From: Antribacter soli
GTDB lineage: Bacteria; Actinomycetota; Actinomycetes; Actinomycetales; Cellulomonadaceae
Length of the DNA: 64,000 bases
NCBI RefSeq assembly: GCF_021568775.1
Contig: NZ_JAKGSG010000059.1
Coordinates: 1 to 64,000 of the forward strand
Reading direction: 5' to 3'
Both the position numbers and the translations under genes were made by a program. The stretch's first letter is position 1. Every line of letters starts with the position of its first letter. Shown here one piece after another: positions 42,938 through 52,950 of the stretch. Under the pieces are notes generated by a model. That model was not told the DNA's origin and ran no database searches. It was given only the letters and a program-made list of their open reading frames with translations.

Positions 42938-45900
42938 ATGGCCGACATCGACGCCGTCGCGAAGAGCGTCGTGGCGCCGCTCGCCGCCACGGTCACCGGC
43001 ACGAAGGTCGTGCGCGACGCGTGGAGGCTCGACCTCTCGCCCGACGAGGAGTACGTCGAGAGCGAGGTGGCGCTCGAGCGGCTGCAGTTCGTGGCGTCCG
43101 CGCTCGGCGGGCTCGGAGCGGCGGCCCTGCCGCCGGCAGCCGGGGCGATCCGTTCCACCTCGACGATCACGGTCCCGCTCGCCGACAGCGACGGCGGCAG
43201 CGAGACCGCGTCGCTCACGGTCACGCTGTTCGGCCCCGGCGACGTGCGCGCGCTCGACGGCGCGCAGGTGATCCGCCGGTACCCCACGCCGGGCACTGCT
43301 ACCGCCGAGGAGACCGTCCTCGCGCACATCGAGTTCGACCGCCCAGAGGTGCCGTGGGCCTTCAGCCCCGCACCCGCCGCCGGGGCGCCCGTGCGGCCGT
43401 GGCTCGCGCTCGTCGTCGTGCCGCGCGAGCTCGTCGAGTGGGAGGCGATCCCGCCGGGCGGGTCCTTGCCGGTGCTGCACGCGCCGCTCGACGAGCTGCC
43501 CGACCTCGCCCAGTCGCACCTGTGGGCGCACGCGCAGGCGTCGCGCAACGTCGCCGCCGACAAGCCGCTCGAGGTGCGCCTCTCCCCCGCGCACGCGCCC
43601 GTCAACCTGTCGCGCATCGTCTCGCCGCGCGTGCTGCGCGACAGCACCACGTACGTCGCCGCGCTCGTGCCCACGACCGACGCAGGCGTGCGCGGCGGGC
43701 TCGGGCTGACGGGCGGCACCCTCGACCCCGCGTGGGGGCCTGGCTCCGACGACCCGGTGCGTCTGCCCGCGTTCGACCGGTGGGAGTTCTCGACCGGGCC
43801 CGACGGCGACTTCAAGGAGCTCGCGCTACGGCTGCGGGGCGTCGTCGCGCCGTACGAGGTCGGCCGGCGGTTCATCGACGCGTCGATCCCCGGCAAGCCA
43901 CTGCGTGCGCTCGAGGCCGGCGAGCCCGGCGGCAAGCAGGTGCTCCGGTGCGCACTGTTCTCGCCGACGCCACCACGCTCGCCGGAGCAGGCCGTTGCCG
44001 AGACGGCGACGTGGCCGGACGCGCTCACCAAGGACCTGCGGCAGGAGCTCGACCGCGCCGGCGTCATCGAGCGCGCGGCGGGGGGCGACGGAGAGGCCCC
44101 GGAGATCCCCGACCTGCCGATCGTGGGCCCCCGCATCTACGCGAAGCTGCACCGCGGCGTGGCGTCCGTGACGGGCGACGAGGACGAGGACTGGTTCGCC
44201 GAGCTCAACCTGCGGCCGGTCTCGCGCATCGTCGCGGGCGTCGGCACGCGCGTCGTGCAGAAGGACCAGGAGCCGCTCATGCAGTCGGCGTGGGCGCAGC
44301 TCGGCGAGGTCGAGGCCGCGAACCGCGCGATCGCGCTCGCGCAGCTCGCCGAGCTGCTCGCTTCGCGGCTGCACGCGCGCCTCGACGCGCTCGCGATCGA
44401 CCGCCTCGTGCAGGTCGTCGCCCCGCTCTCTTCGCGCGTCACGCTCACCGCCGGCACGACGCTCTCGGCCGCCGTCGACCGCAGCGCGACGCCGTCGACC
44501 GTGAAGCTCGGCGCGTTCCGGCGTGTCACGCGGCCGGGCGGGCCGCTCGCGCGGCGGGCGGACGTCGGAACCCGGCAGCGCGCGGGCCGACTCGTGGCGG
44601 ACGACTCAGGGCTGCGCGACTTCACGCGCGTCTACGCCAACCCCGAGGGCGTGGCCGCGATCTCGGCCGAGGTGCTGCGCACGTTCGACCGCGCGGTGAT
44701 CGCGGAGGCACTCGACCTCGCGCCGGAGACCGTACTCGCGCAGCTCGAGACGGCGACGTCGAAGCTCGTGCTCGGCGGGCTCGCGAGCCACCTCACCCGT
44801 CCCGAGCGCTGGGGCGCGATCGACACGACGTTCGAACCAGGTCGCGTGTTCACCGAGCGCTGGGGCAAACGACTGCTGCGACGGTCGACGATCCCCGCGC
44901 TCGAGGCGGTGCGCGCCGAGCGGCTCGGGCCGGTGATCGCCGGGCTCGGGCTCGCGAAGCCGGCGTCGGGCACCCGCATCGGCACGGAGCTGCAGGAAGC
45001 AGCGGTGCGGATCAACGACGGGCTGATCGACCGGCTCGGGCCGGTCCTGCCGCCAGGTGGTGGCCCGGTGCGGCCGGGCGGCGGCCCGGTGCGGCCGGGC
45101 GGTGGGCCGGTCCTGCCGCCAGGCGGTGGCCCGGTGCGGCCGGGCCGGGCCCGCCCCGACGGCATCGACCGCATCGACGTCCGGCGCGACCGCCTCGCCC
45201 GCCAGGGCACGCGCATCGACGTCGGCGAGCTGACGAGGATCGGGCAGGCGCAGGGCCGGGAGCGCACCGAGGCGCTCGGCACGCTGGGCGCGCAGGCCGA
45301 TCGCAAGCTCGCGCCGGTGGTCGAGTCCATCGGCGGCATCCAGCTCGCCGAGATCCGCGAGGCGATGACCGTGCTCGTCGACCCGGGCGGGCTGCTCCAG
45401 ATCGCGCCGGTGCCACACCGCGACCGGCTGAGCGTCACCTCGGCGCAGCTGACTGCCGCGCTCGATCCGCGCGTCACCGTGCGGCAGTCGCTCGACGGGC
45501 GGCTGCGGTTCTCCGGCCGGCTCGCCGAGCGGTGGCGGCTGAAGCCGTTCATCGCGCCCGTCATGGCGGCCCCACGGTTCGACCGGCCCATGTACCGCGC
45601 GCTCGACGACTACGACCGCGACTGGCTGGTGCCGGGCCTGGGACTCCTGCCCGACTCCGACTTCGTGACGGTCCTCTCCACGAACGACGAGTTCATGGAG
45701 GCGTTCCTCGTCGGCCTCAGCGACGAGTTCGGGCGCGAGCTGCTCTGGCGCGGCTACCCCACCGACCGCCGCGGCACGTACTTCCACCGGTTCTGGAGCC
45801 CCCAGCACGACGAGGTGCTGACGCCCATCCACGCGTTCTCGCGCACCCGCCTCGGCCGGCACGTCGCGGTCGGTGGGGTGGCCGCACCCGACGACGGCGA

Positions 45901-46318
45901 CGACCGGCTCGGCCGCGCGGTGATCGTCGTGCGCAGCGAGCTCGTGCGCCGGTTCCCCGACCTCGTGATCCAGGCAATCCGCAACCAGGGCACGCCCGAG
46001 GATCCCGTGTTCGAGGCGCCCGGCAGCCCGCAGCAGACGGCGACCGTGCTGTTCGCCGAGCACCTCGAGCCCGACATCGCGCTCGTCGGCGTCGACCTGT
46101 CGGTCGAGGAGCTCGACGGGCCTGGCTGGTGGATCGTCATCGCCGAGCACCCGAGCGCGACGCGCTTCGAGCTGCCCGGCGGCGAGCAGGCGGCGCCGAG
46201 CTCGCCCGACCACCTGCGCAGCACGAAGCCGGACGGCGCCGCCTTCGCGCTCGACCGGCTGCACCACCCGACGCGGGTCGCCTTCGAGGCGACCGACCTC
46301 GTCGTGACGGGAGAGTAG
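42938..46318 (+). CDS. Giant protein of unknown family, operon gene 2
   Basis: 1126 aa; ATG 42938 follows the previous stop by one base. Not a recognised family by name, but blocks such as LDPAWGPGSDDPVRLPAFDR and FMEAFLVGLSDEFGRELLWR followed by GYPTDRRGTYFHRFW (about residue 920) recur, as I remember, in large uncharacterised proteins of myxobacteria and actinobacteria. Residues about 701-738 form a Gly/Pro-rich linker built from a repeated GGGPVRPG unit, which separates two large domains. No transmembrane segment, signal peptide or known enzyme motif is visible. Tight spacing with its neighbours implies a fixed stoichiometry or a common complex. Confidence 0.8.
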   Translation: MADIDAVAKSVVAPLAATVTGTKVVRDAWRLDLSPDEEYVESEVALERLQFVASALGGLGAAALPPAAGAIRSTSTITVPLADSDGGSETASLTVTLFGPGDVRALDGAQVIRRYPTPGTATAEETVLAHIEFDRPEVPWAFSPAPAAGAPVRPWLALVVVPRELVEWEAIPPGGSLPVLHAPLDELPDLAQSHLWAHAQASRNVAADKPLEVRLSPAHAPVNLSRIVSPRVLRDSTTYVAALVPTTDAGVRGGLGLTGGTLDPAWGPGSDDPVRLPAFDRWEFSTGPDGDFKELALRLRGVVAPYEVGRRFIDASIPGKPLRALEAGEPGGKQVLRCALFSPTPPRSPEQAVAETATWPDALTKDLRQELDRAGVIERAAGGDGEAPEIPDLPIVGPRIYAKLHRGVASVTGDEDEDWFAELNLRPVSRIVAGVGTRVVQKDQEPLMQSAWAQLGEVEAANRAIALAQLAELLASRLHARLDALAIDRLVQVVAPLSSRVTLTAGTTLSAAVDRSATPSTVKLGAFRRVTRPGGPLARRADVGTRQRAGRLVADDSGLRDFTRVYANPEGVAAISAEVLRTFDRAVIAEALDLAPETVLAQLETATSKLVLGGLASHLTRPERWGAIDTTFEPGRVFTERWGKRLLRRSTIPALEAVRAERLGPVIAGLGLAKPASGTRIGTELQEAAVRINDGLIDRLGPVLPPGGGPVRPGGGPVRPGGGPVLPPGGGPVRPGRARPDGIDRIDVRRDRLARQGTRIDVGELTRIGQAQGRERTEALGTLGAQADRKLAPVVESIGGIQLAEIREAMTVLVDPGGLLQIAPVPHRDRLSVTSAQLTAALDPRVTVRQSLDGRLRFSGRLAERWRLKPFIAPVMAAPRFDRPMYRALDDYDRDWLVPGLGLLPDSDFVTVLSTNDEFMEAFLVGLSDEFGRELLWRGYPTDRRGTYFHRFWSPQHDEVLTPIHAFSRTRLGRHVAVGGVAAPDDGDDRLGRAVIVVRSELVRRFPDLVIQAIRNQGTPEDPVFEAPGSPQQTATVLFAEHLEPDIALVGVDLSVEELDGPGWWIVIAEHPSATRFELPGGEQAAPSSPDHLRSTKPDGAAFALDRLHHPTRVAFEATDLVVTGE

Positions 46319-46320
46319 AC

Positions 46321-49300
46321 ATGCCCCTCGAGATCCCCGCGGAGCTCGCCGCCGCACGAGCCGAGGTCGCTCGGCTCGCCGAGGAACGGCGCACGCTCAT
46401 CGCCTCGGGCGGGCGGCTGCCGTTCGCCGAGCTCGGCCGCGTCGACCTCGGCATCGCCACCGTCATCGATGCGCTGCGGGACCGGGTCGACCCGTGCGAC
46501 GCGGCACCCGAGGTGCCGCTCGTGCTGCTGCCGGTGCGCGTCGAGACGAAGCTCAAGCCGGGCACGTCGACGCTGCGCGTGCGGATCACGCCCGACGAGG
46601 TCCACGTCGACGCGCTGCTGCGCGCGGTCACGCCGGACGAGACGGCCGCGGGCCGCACCTACTGGACCCGACGGTGGGACGACGAGGCCGACCCCGCCGC
46701 GTGGGGCGACCTCGTCGCCGCGGTCGGCGCCCGGCGAGCCGGCTGGGTCGCGCAGGCCACCACACCCGGGAACCTCGCCGAGCGCGGCGCCGCCGGCAGC
46801 GCACCGGTGTTCGCCGAGACCCCGGAGGAGGTCACGCGCGGCACGGTCGCCCGCTGCCTGCCGGACAGGTTCGTCGTGCGCGCGTTCCCGCGAGGGTCGG
46901 CGCCGGTCACGGCGCGCGGCGAGACGTTGGCGCGGGACATCCCCATCTCCCCCGTCGCTCTCTCGAACCTCGACGACGTCGCGAACGCGGCGGAGGGTCT
47001 CACCCTGCCGGCGGGCTCGGAGTGGATCGCCGACTTCGAGGCGGCTAAGGCCGTCGGGCTCGGTGTCGAGCTCACGCTTCCGGTCGGCACGCAGGTCGTC
47101 GACCGGCTCGTCGTCGTCGGCGTGCGCGGCAGCGCCTCCGAGGACGAGAACGCGGCCGAGCTCGCCGACCTGCTGCTGAGCCACCGGTTCAGCGACGGCT
47201 TCGGCCTGCTCGCCCCAGGTACACCGACCAACAACGCCGACGCCGATCGGTCGCCGTACCGCGCGTCGGACACCCCGGGCGAGCCGCCGATCGACGCCCC
47301 GCAGCCGGGCGCCGACGTCAGCGCCCTCGCGGCCGTGCTCGGGCTCGACCCGGTCGCGATCGAGCACCTCCTCGATCCGGCCGCCCCGCGATCGGGCCTC
47401 GACGCCGCTGAGCGCTCGGCGAACACCGCGCTGTGGTTCGCGACCTGGGAGCCCGTGCTGCAGCGGCTGGACGACGCCGAGGTGCCGGGCGTCACTCCCG
47501 CGACGATCGAGTCGGCGCGGCGCCTGCACCGCGACCACGTGCGGGGCGCAGGCCCGGCGCCCGCGATCCGCGTGGGCGCTCAGCCGTACGGCGTGCTGCC
47601 GGTTGCCGACCTCGACGCATGGAGCCCGCGCGACGGGGAGACGACCGCCTCGCTCGTGGCGGTGATCCGGCGCACCCTCCGCCGCTGGACCGACCGGGCG
47701 GCGGCGCTCCCACGCGTGCGACCCGGCGACTCGGTGACCGACGAGGCCCTCCTCGACCTGCTCGGCACGAGCCCCGAGGCCGTCGGTGTGCGGGCGCGGC
47801 CCGCGGTCGACGGGCCGGACCTCACGCTCTTCGCCGCGGCGACCGGCGCGGGGGCCTCGGTCGACGCCGAGGTGCTGCTGAAGCGAGCCGTGCTCGCGCA
47901 GTACTCGGCCGACGCGGCCCGGCTCGTGCTGCCCGCGTCGCTGCACGACCAGACCCGCACGATCAACCTGCCGTTCGTGTCGGAGCGCGACGCCTCCGTC
48001 GTGACGGAGATCCTCGCCGACCGCACGCCGCAGGTCGACAGCGTGCTTCAGGCCCTGCTCGACCTCGCCTGGGACGACGTGAAGCGCGTGCGGCTACGGG
48101 TCGCGCCCGACGAGTTCGTCTCGCCGCTGCTCGAGCGGCTCGAGCTCCCACCCGACGTCGTGCAGCTCGTCCGCGCGGGCCTTGACCGCCCGGGAGGCGA
48201 GGTCGATGGCGGCGGCCGCGACGCCGGCGCGGTCTCGGCGCGGTTCTTCGCGGCCGCCGAGTCGGTCCGCGCCGTGGTGCACGTCGATGGCCAGCCCGCC
48301 GAGCAGCTGTCGATCGCGGCGATCGAGCCGGTCGCGGAGGCACGCACGTCGCTCGCGCAGGTCGCCCTCGACCTCGGCGACGACGCGCACGCGAGCTGGA
48401 TCGGCTCGCACGCGATCTCCGGCCTGCTGGACTGGCTCGGTGTGCGCGCCGAGGTGCGCGCGGCCATGGTCGCGCTCGCCGCCGCGCCGATCGGCGAACG
48501 CCGGACCGCGGTCGCGCACGCCCTCGACGTCGCCTCGCACCGGGCCGACGCCTGGGCGACGGCGCTCGCCTCATCACGCCGGGCGACCCTCGCCGTGGCG
48601 AACCCCACCGGCCTCACCCTCGGCGCGTTCGGGTACGTGGAGGACCTGCGCCTGACGGCCGAGCGCGGGGAGCCCGAGGGCTGGATCCACGCGCCGAGCA
48701 CCGCCCACGCCGTCGCGGCGGGCGTGCTCGCGAGCGCGCACCGGTCGAACATCGGCGCGAAGGACGGCGCCCACCCGTTCGCGATCGATCTCACCAGCCG
48801 GCGCGGCGCCGACCTGCGGCGCGTGCTCGAGGGCGTGCACGGCGGCCAGCCGATCGGTGCGCTCCTCGGCTACCAGATCGAGCGCGGGCTGGCGGGCACG
48901 CAGGCCGCGCGGTTCCAGCTCACGCTTCGCGAGCTCGCGCCGATGGCGACCGACGAGCTGGGCAACGAGCTCGCGGCGGTCGACACCGACGCCGAGCGGG
49001 CGCAGGCGCGCGCCGCGGTCGCCGACGTCGTGGACGGCGTGTCGCTGCTGCGCCAGTTCCCGGTCGCGTCGCTCTCGGGGCCGCAGCCGCCGCTCCGCGC
49101 AAGGCTCGCCGCCCGGCCGAAGAGCGTGTTCCTCGAGACCTGGCCTGCCGTCGGCGACGACGAGTGGGCCCTGGTCGTGGCTGCGCTGACGGCGGCCTCC
49201 GAGACCCTCGACGCGCTCTCCGACGCGCTGCTCGCGGAGTCGGTCGTGCAGTACGCCTCGGGCAACGCGGCGCGGGCATCGGCCGCCCTGGACGCCATGG

Positions 49301-50946
49301 GCAGCGGCGCGAGCGTCGACCCGCAGCTCGACGTGCTCAGCGTCCGTGCACCGAGCCGGCAGCTCTCCCAGGCCGCGATCGCCGTCCTGCCGCAGGGGGC
49401 GACCGGGTGGTCGGCCACGCGCCCGCGCGCGCTCGCCGACCCGCGGCTCGAGGCCTGGGCCGCACGGCGGCTCGGCGACCCGGCCGACGTCGTCGTCGCC
49501 GAGGCCGGTGGCACACGGCACACGCTGGATGCCTCCGGCCTGGCCGCACTCGACCTCGTCTACGCCGACGACCCGACGGCCGTCGAGCGGATGATCCGTG
49601 CGGCGATGCCGGCGCTCGGCGACGCCCCGCTCGCCGCCGAGCGCGGTGACGGGTGGCCTGCCGGACAGCAGCCGCTCTGGCACGTGGTCGCGCTCGCGCA
49701 GTCGCTGCGCACGGTGATCGCCCGCTCGACCCGCCTCGGGCCGTCGGCGCTCGTGCGCGTCGGTGCGCCTGCACAGCGCGCCGTCGACACCGACGAGCTG
49801 CTCGAGCGTGTCGACCGGCTGCTCGGCGCGTTCCAGGACGCCCTCGACTCGGGCGCCGGCGTGATCGCCGCGCTCGATCCGGCCACGCTCGCCGTGGAAC
49901 CCGCCGACGCGCCCGCGATCGTCGAGGCCGTGCGGCCGCTGGCGGCGTTCGGCGTGCCTACCGTGCCGCCTACGGACCCCGACCTCGTCGGCAACGTCGC
50001 GTGGGCGTGGGGTGCCCGGCAGGCCGCGGCGTCGCGGCTCCGGCAGGCGCGCGCCGCACTCGACGGCGTCCGGGCGCCGCGGCCCGTCGGCGCCGAGCCG
50101 CCCGGTCCCGAGGAGCTCTGCGACGCCGCCCAGTCGGCGGCCGAGGCGGTGCTCGGCGACGGCTTCCGCCTGCTGCCGCTGCTCAGCCCGCCCGCGGCGG
50201 CGACCGGCGAGCCCGACGCGTTCGCGCAGGCGGTCACCGACCCGGCGTTCACGGCGCCGGGCCGGGCGCGCCTGCACGCGTTCGCGCGCGACCACGCGAC
50301 CGTCCTCGACGGCATGGCCGCCCTCGCCGAGGCGCAGCTCGTCGGCGGGGCGCTCGGTCGGCGCGTCGACCTCGCGGCCGTACAGCTCACGGAGCGTACG
50401 GAGACCGGGCCGGCGCCGGGCACCGACCGCTGGCTCGCGGGCGCCCTCGCCGACGAGGTGCCGTGGCCAGACTCGACGGCCACGCACCTTGTGGTCGAGC
50501 TGCCGCCCGACCCCGACGACGTCGCCGGGCCGCTCGCGGGCCTCGCGATCGAGGCATGGGTCGAGGCGCTCCCGTTCCAGCCCGACGTGAAGGCGTTCGA
50601 CCCTCGGGCACCCGAGACGGCGCTGCGCGCGGCGCGGTCCGCGACCGGACTCGCCGTCAGCGCCCGGCAGGCGTCGGCGCGCGCGCCGCAGGTCCTGCTC
50701 TCGGCGATCTCGCCCGACGGCCGGCGCTGGACGACCGACTCGGTCGTCCAGACGGTGCTCGACGCTGTCGACCTCGCCAAGGCGCGGCTCGTGACGCTCG
50801 AGCATGTGCCGGGCGACGCGGCGGTGCTGCCCGCGATCTACGTCGCGAGCCCGTGGCTGCAGGCCAGGAAGGGCTTCGGGTTCGAAGAGCTCGCCGCCGT
50901 CGCATGGGATCCCCAGCTGGCGCCGTTCCTCTCGGAGGTGGACTGA
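46321..50946 (+). CDS. Giant protein of unknown family, operon gene 3
   Basis: 1541 aa from ATG 46321, two bases after the previous stop (gggagag upstream). It starts with a helical segment (ELAAARAEVARLAEERRTLI). LVLLPVRVETKLKPG near residue 70 and AIRVGAQPYGVLPVADL near 413 are blocks that recur, as I remember, in uncharacterised large proteins found beside relatives of genes 2 and 4. The rest is Ala/Arg-rich and mostly helical (many LDxLxxALL-type stretches). No ATP-binding, nuclease, protease or toxin motif is visible. Only 10 or fewer Cys residues occur. Cytoplasmic by lack of signals. Confidence 0.8.
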   Translation: MPLEIPAELAAARAEVARLAEERRTLIASGGRLPFAELGRVDLGIATVIDALRDRVDPCDAAPEVPLVLLPVRVETKLKPGTSTLRVRITPDEVHVDALLRAVTPDETAAGRTYWTRRWDDEADPAAWGDLVAAVGARRAGWVAQATTPGNLAERGAAGSAPVFAETPEEVTRGTVARCLPDRFVVRAFPRGSAPVTARGETLARDIPISPVALSNLDDVANAAEGLTLPAGSEWIADFEAAKAVGLGVELTLPVGTQVVDRLVVVGVRGSASEDENAAELADLLLSHRFSDGFGLLAPGTPTNNADADRSPYRASDTPGEPPIDAPQPGADVSALAAVLGLDPVAIEHLLDPAAPRSGLDAAERSANTALWFATWEPVLQRLDDAEVPGVTPATIESARRLHRDHVRGAGPAPAIRVGAQPYGVLPVADLDAWSPRDGETTASLVAVIRRTLRRWTDRAAALPRVRPGDSVTDEALLDLLGTSPEAVGVRARPAVDGPDLTLFAAATGAGASVDAEVLLKRAVLAQYSADAARLVLPASLHDQTRTINLPFVSERDASVVTEILADRTPQVDSVLQALLDLAWDDVKRVRLRVAPDEFVSPLLERLELPPDVVQLVRAGLDRPGGEVDGGGRDAGAVSARFFAAAESVRAVVHVDGQPAEQLSIAAIEPVAEARTSLAQVALDLGDDAHASWIGSHAISGLLDWLGVRAEVRAAMVALAAAPIGERRTAVAHALDVASHRADAWATALASSRRATLAVANPTGLTLGAFGYVEDLRLTAERGEPEGWIHAPSTAHAVAAGVLASAHRSNIGAKDGAHPFAIDLTSRRGADLRRVLEGVHGGQPIGALLGYQIERGLAGTQAARFQLTLRELAPMATDELGNELAAVDTDAERAQARAAVADVVDGVSLLRQFPVASLSGPQPPLRARLAARPKSVFLETWPAVGDDEWALVVAALTAASETLDALSDALLAESVVQYASGNAARASAALDAMGSGASVDPQLDVLSVRAPSRQLSQAAIAVLPQGATGWSATRPRALADPRLEAWAARRLGDPADVVVAEAGGTRHTLDASGLAALDLVYADDPTAVERMIRAAMPALGDAPLAAERGDGWPAGQQPLWHVVALAQSLRTVIARSTRLGPSALVRVGAPAQRAVDTDELLERVDRLLGAFQDALDSGAGVIAALDPATLAVEPADAPAIVEAVRPLAAFGVPTVPPTDPDLVGNVAWAWGARQAAASRLRQARAALDGVRAPRPVGAEPPGPEELCDAAQSAAEAVLGDGFRLLPLLSPPAAATGEPDAFAQAVTDPAFTAPGRARLHAFARDHATVLDGMAALAEAQLVGGALGRRVDLAAVQLTERTETGPAPGTDRWLAGALADEVPWPDSTATHLVVELPPDPDDVAGPLAGLAIEAWVEALPFQPDVKAFDPRAPETALRAARSATGLAVSARQASARAPQVLLSAISPDGRRWTTDSVVQTVLDAVDLAKARLVTLEHVPGDAAVLPAIYVASPWLQARKGFGFEELAAVAWDPQLAPFLSEVD

Positions 50947-52715
50947 TGGCCGATCCGATCAAGCTCGTCGCGAGCTCCATCGACAGCGTCGAGCTCGCGA
51001 GCCTCGCCGGGAAGCTGCAGATCGTCGACCCGCCGGCGATGGTCCGGCTGGAGCCGGACTCGACCACGGGCGATCCGAGGCCCGGCACCGAGGCGCGCAT
51101 CGCCGACCCTGCCTGGATGCTCGGCCGTCAGTGGCAGGTGGGCGAGCTCATCGGCGAGGATGCGGGCTCGGTCGTGAGCGTGCGGGTGCGGTCGTCGGCA
51201 CTGCCGCTGACGGCGTGGGCACCGCTCGACGACACGACCGTCGGTTCCCCTCAGGGCGCGCTGTGGCGACCGTGGCGCGCGGGCTCGGTGCTCGAGGAGC
51301 TCGTGCAGGACGTGCCGGCCCTCGCGTTCGAGCGCGGCCTGCGCCAGCGCGCCGAGGCGGGCCGCCAGCTCGCGGACCTGCTCGAGGACGCCGGCGCCGA
51401 CGACGTCGTCGCGGCGCTCCTGACGAGGCACCCGCTCGCGCTCGACCCGGAACCGGACGCTCCCGAGGCGAGACTCGATCCTCAGGCGCCCCGCCTCCTG
51501 TCGCTGCTCGCGGGGCAGGTAGCCGACGGCGTCGCGATCGCCGAGGAACTCGTGGGTCTCGCGCCTGCGGAGCCGGACTGGCTCGCCGGCGCCGACGATG
51601 CAGGCGCGGTGCGGCTCGTGCTGCAGGAGTGGCTGGCGTGGCTGTTCGGCGCGCCCGACTCGGGCGGGGCGTGGTCGACGGAGCGGCTCGAGTACCGGTT
51701 CGCGCTGCGGTTCGGCGAGGGCGGCGAGGCGGTCGTCACGCGAGGCACACAGTTCGGCTCGGCCGAGGTGCGGTGGAGCGACCTGGAGTGGGTGCCCGAC
51801 GCCGTCGTCGGGTCTCCGGGGGGCGCGCCCGATGGCACGCCGGTCGAGTCGACCGCGACGGTGCTCGCGACCCCGCTGCGCTACCCGGGCATGCCCGCCG
51901 ACCGCTACTGGCAGCTCGAGGACGGCGCCGTCGACCTCGGCGCGATCGAGGCGCAACCGCACGACCTCGCGAAGCTCGCCCTGGCGGAGTTCGCGATGTC
52001 GTCGGGCGACGACTGGCTCGTCGTGCCGGTCGACGCGCTCCTCGGCGGCCTGAACCGCATCGGGAGCGTCGAGCTGACAGACGACTTCGGCGAGACGGTC
52101 GAGGTCGGCGAGCTCGACGACCCCCGCTTCACCATGTTCAAGGTCGCGGCCTCCGGGGGCGGCGCGCTCCAGGGCGTCCTGCTGCCGCCCACCGCGGCCG
52201 GCACGGTCAGCGGCGCCCCGCTCGAGGAGGTGCTCTTCCTCCGCGACGAACAGGCGAACATGGCATGGGCGATCGAGCAGACCGTGCAGGGCCGCAGCGG
52301 CGACCCGCGTGAACGGTCGGCCGAGCTGCAGCCGCCGCCCGACCCGTGGCCCGCGGGCCTCAGCCCCGAGGAGCGCGTCTACCGCCTGCAGTCCCGGGTG
52401 CCCGCGAGCTGGATCCCGCTGGTGCCGATCGCGTCGCGCGCCGGTCAGGTCGTGCTGCGGAAGGGCGCGATGCTGCGCGACGGCGAGCCCTTGCTCGCGG
52501 CCGGCGTCACTCTGCGGCCGACACCGCTCACCTTCCCGGGCGAGGAGATCCCCCGCGAGGGAGTGCGGGTGCGCGCGGTGCCCGTGCTCGCCCGGCGCGC
52601 TGACGGCTCGTACGCCCGCTGGGCGTCCTACCGTGTGCGCACCGGGCGCGGCGAGGCGAAGAGCCGGCTCGCGTGGGACTCCGCGCTGGCGATCACCGAG
52701 ATGCGGCAGGCGTAG
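50946..52715 (+). CDS. Protein of unknown family, operon gene 4
   Basis: 589 aa; ATG 50946 overlaps the preceding stop (TGATG). Blocks ADPAWMLGRQWQVGELIGED (about residue 53), LRYPGMPADRYWQLEDGAVD and LAKLALAEFAMSSGDDWLVV, and near the C-terminus VYRLQSRVPASWIPLVPIAS with VVLRKGAMLRDGEPLL, give a distinctive signature that I associate with uncharacterised partners of gene 2/3-like proteins. No known domain can be assigned. As the last cistron of the operon it is followed by about 230 bp without a gene. Confidence 0.8.
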   Translation: MADPIKLVASSIDSVELASLAGKLQIVDPPAMVRLEPDSTTGDPRPGTEARIADPAWMLGRQWQVGELIGEDAGSVVSVRVRSSALPLTAWAPLDDTTVGSPQGALWRPWRAGSVLEELVQDVPALAFERGLRQRAEAGRQLADLLEDAGADDVVAALLTRHPLALDPEPDAPEARLDPQAPRLLSLLAGQVADGVAIAEELVGLAPAEPDWLAGADDAGAVRLVLQEWLAWLFGAPDSGGAWSTERLEYRFALRFGEGGEAVVTRGTQFGSAEVRWSDLEWVPDAVVGSPGGAPDGTPVESTATVLATPLRYPGMPADRYWQLEDGAVDLGAIEAQPHDLAKLALAEFAMSSGDDWLVVPVDALLGGLNRIGSVELTDDFGETVEVGELDDPRFTMFKVAASGGGALQGVLLPPTAAGTVSGAPLEEVLFLRDEQANMAWAIEQTVQGRSGDPRERSAELQPPPDPWPAGLSPEERVYRLQSRVPASWIPLVPIASRAGQVVLRKGAMLRDGEPLLAAGVTLRPTPLTFPGEEIPREGVRVRAVPVLARRADGSYARWASYRVRTGRGEAKSRLAWDSALAITEMRQA

Positions 52716-52865
52716 ACCCGGGGGGGTGTCGCCGGGCACGGCGCCGAAATGCGCTCCACGGCGTCGCCGTCGACCATGCCCTCGAGCGAAGCACTTCCTC
52801 GGTGTGAGGTTCCCGTGGTCCGGCCAATCCTTGACCACACCCTGCCGAGATGTGAAACTTGCCCC

Positions 52866-52883
52866 GATGTTGACGTTAACATC
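52866..52883. promoter_or_regulatory. LacI-type operator upstream of cellulase
   Basis: gatgttgacgttaacatc is a palindrome with one mismatch, 68 bp before the cellulase GTG. It resembles operators of LacI-family repressors of glycoside hydrolase genes in actinomycetes. No LacI gene is in the window. The rest of the 52716-52950 gap holds nothing recognised. Confidence 0.55.
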
Positions 52884-52950
52884 CGACACCCAACGTCGTC
52901 GTGAACTCAAGTCCGGACATGTGCAACGAGGCACGAGATAGGACCACGCC

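Noticed and set aside
39484..44136. Open antisense frame of 1550 codons opposite giant genes 1 and 2
   Set aside because: Shadow of GC-rich coding sequence without recognisable motifs; it would also overlap the TraD remnant in a different frame.
43021..46320. Alternative plus-strand frame opposite gene 2 that continues in frame into gene 3
   Set aside because: The part before 46321 is Arg/Ala-rich shadow sequence of gene 2; gene 3 has its own ATG and ribosome site at 46321.
39814..52715. Contractile injection system
   Set aside because: No sheath, tube, spike, LysM or AAA+ ATPase gene is present in or next to the operon; large size alone is not evidence.
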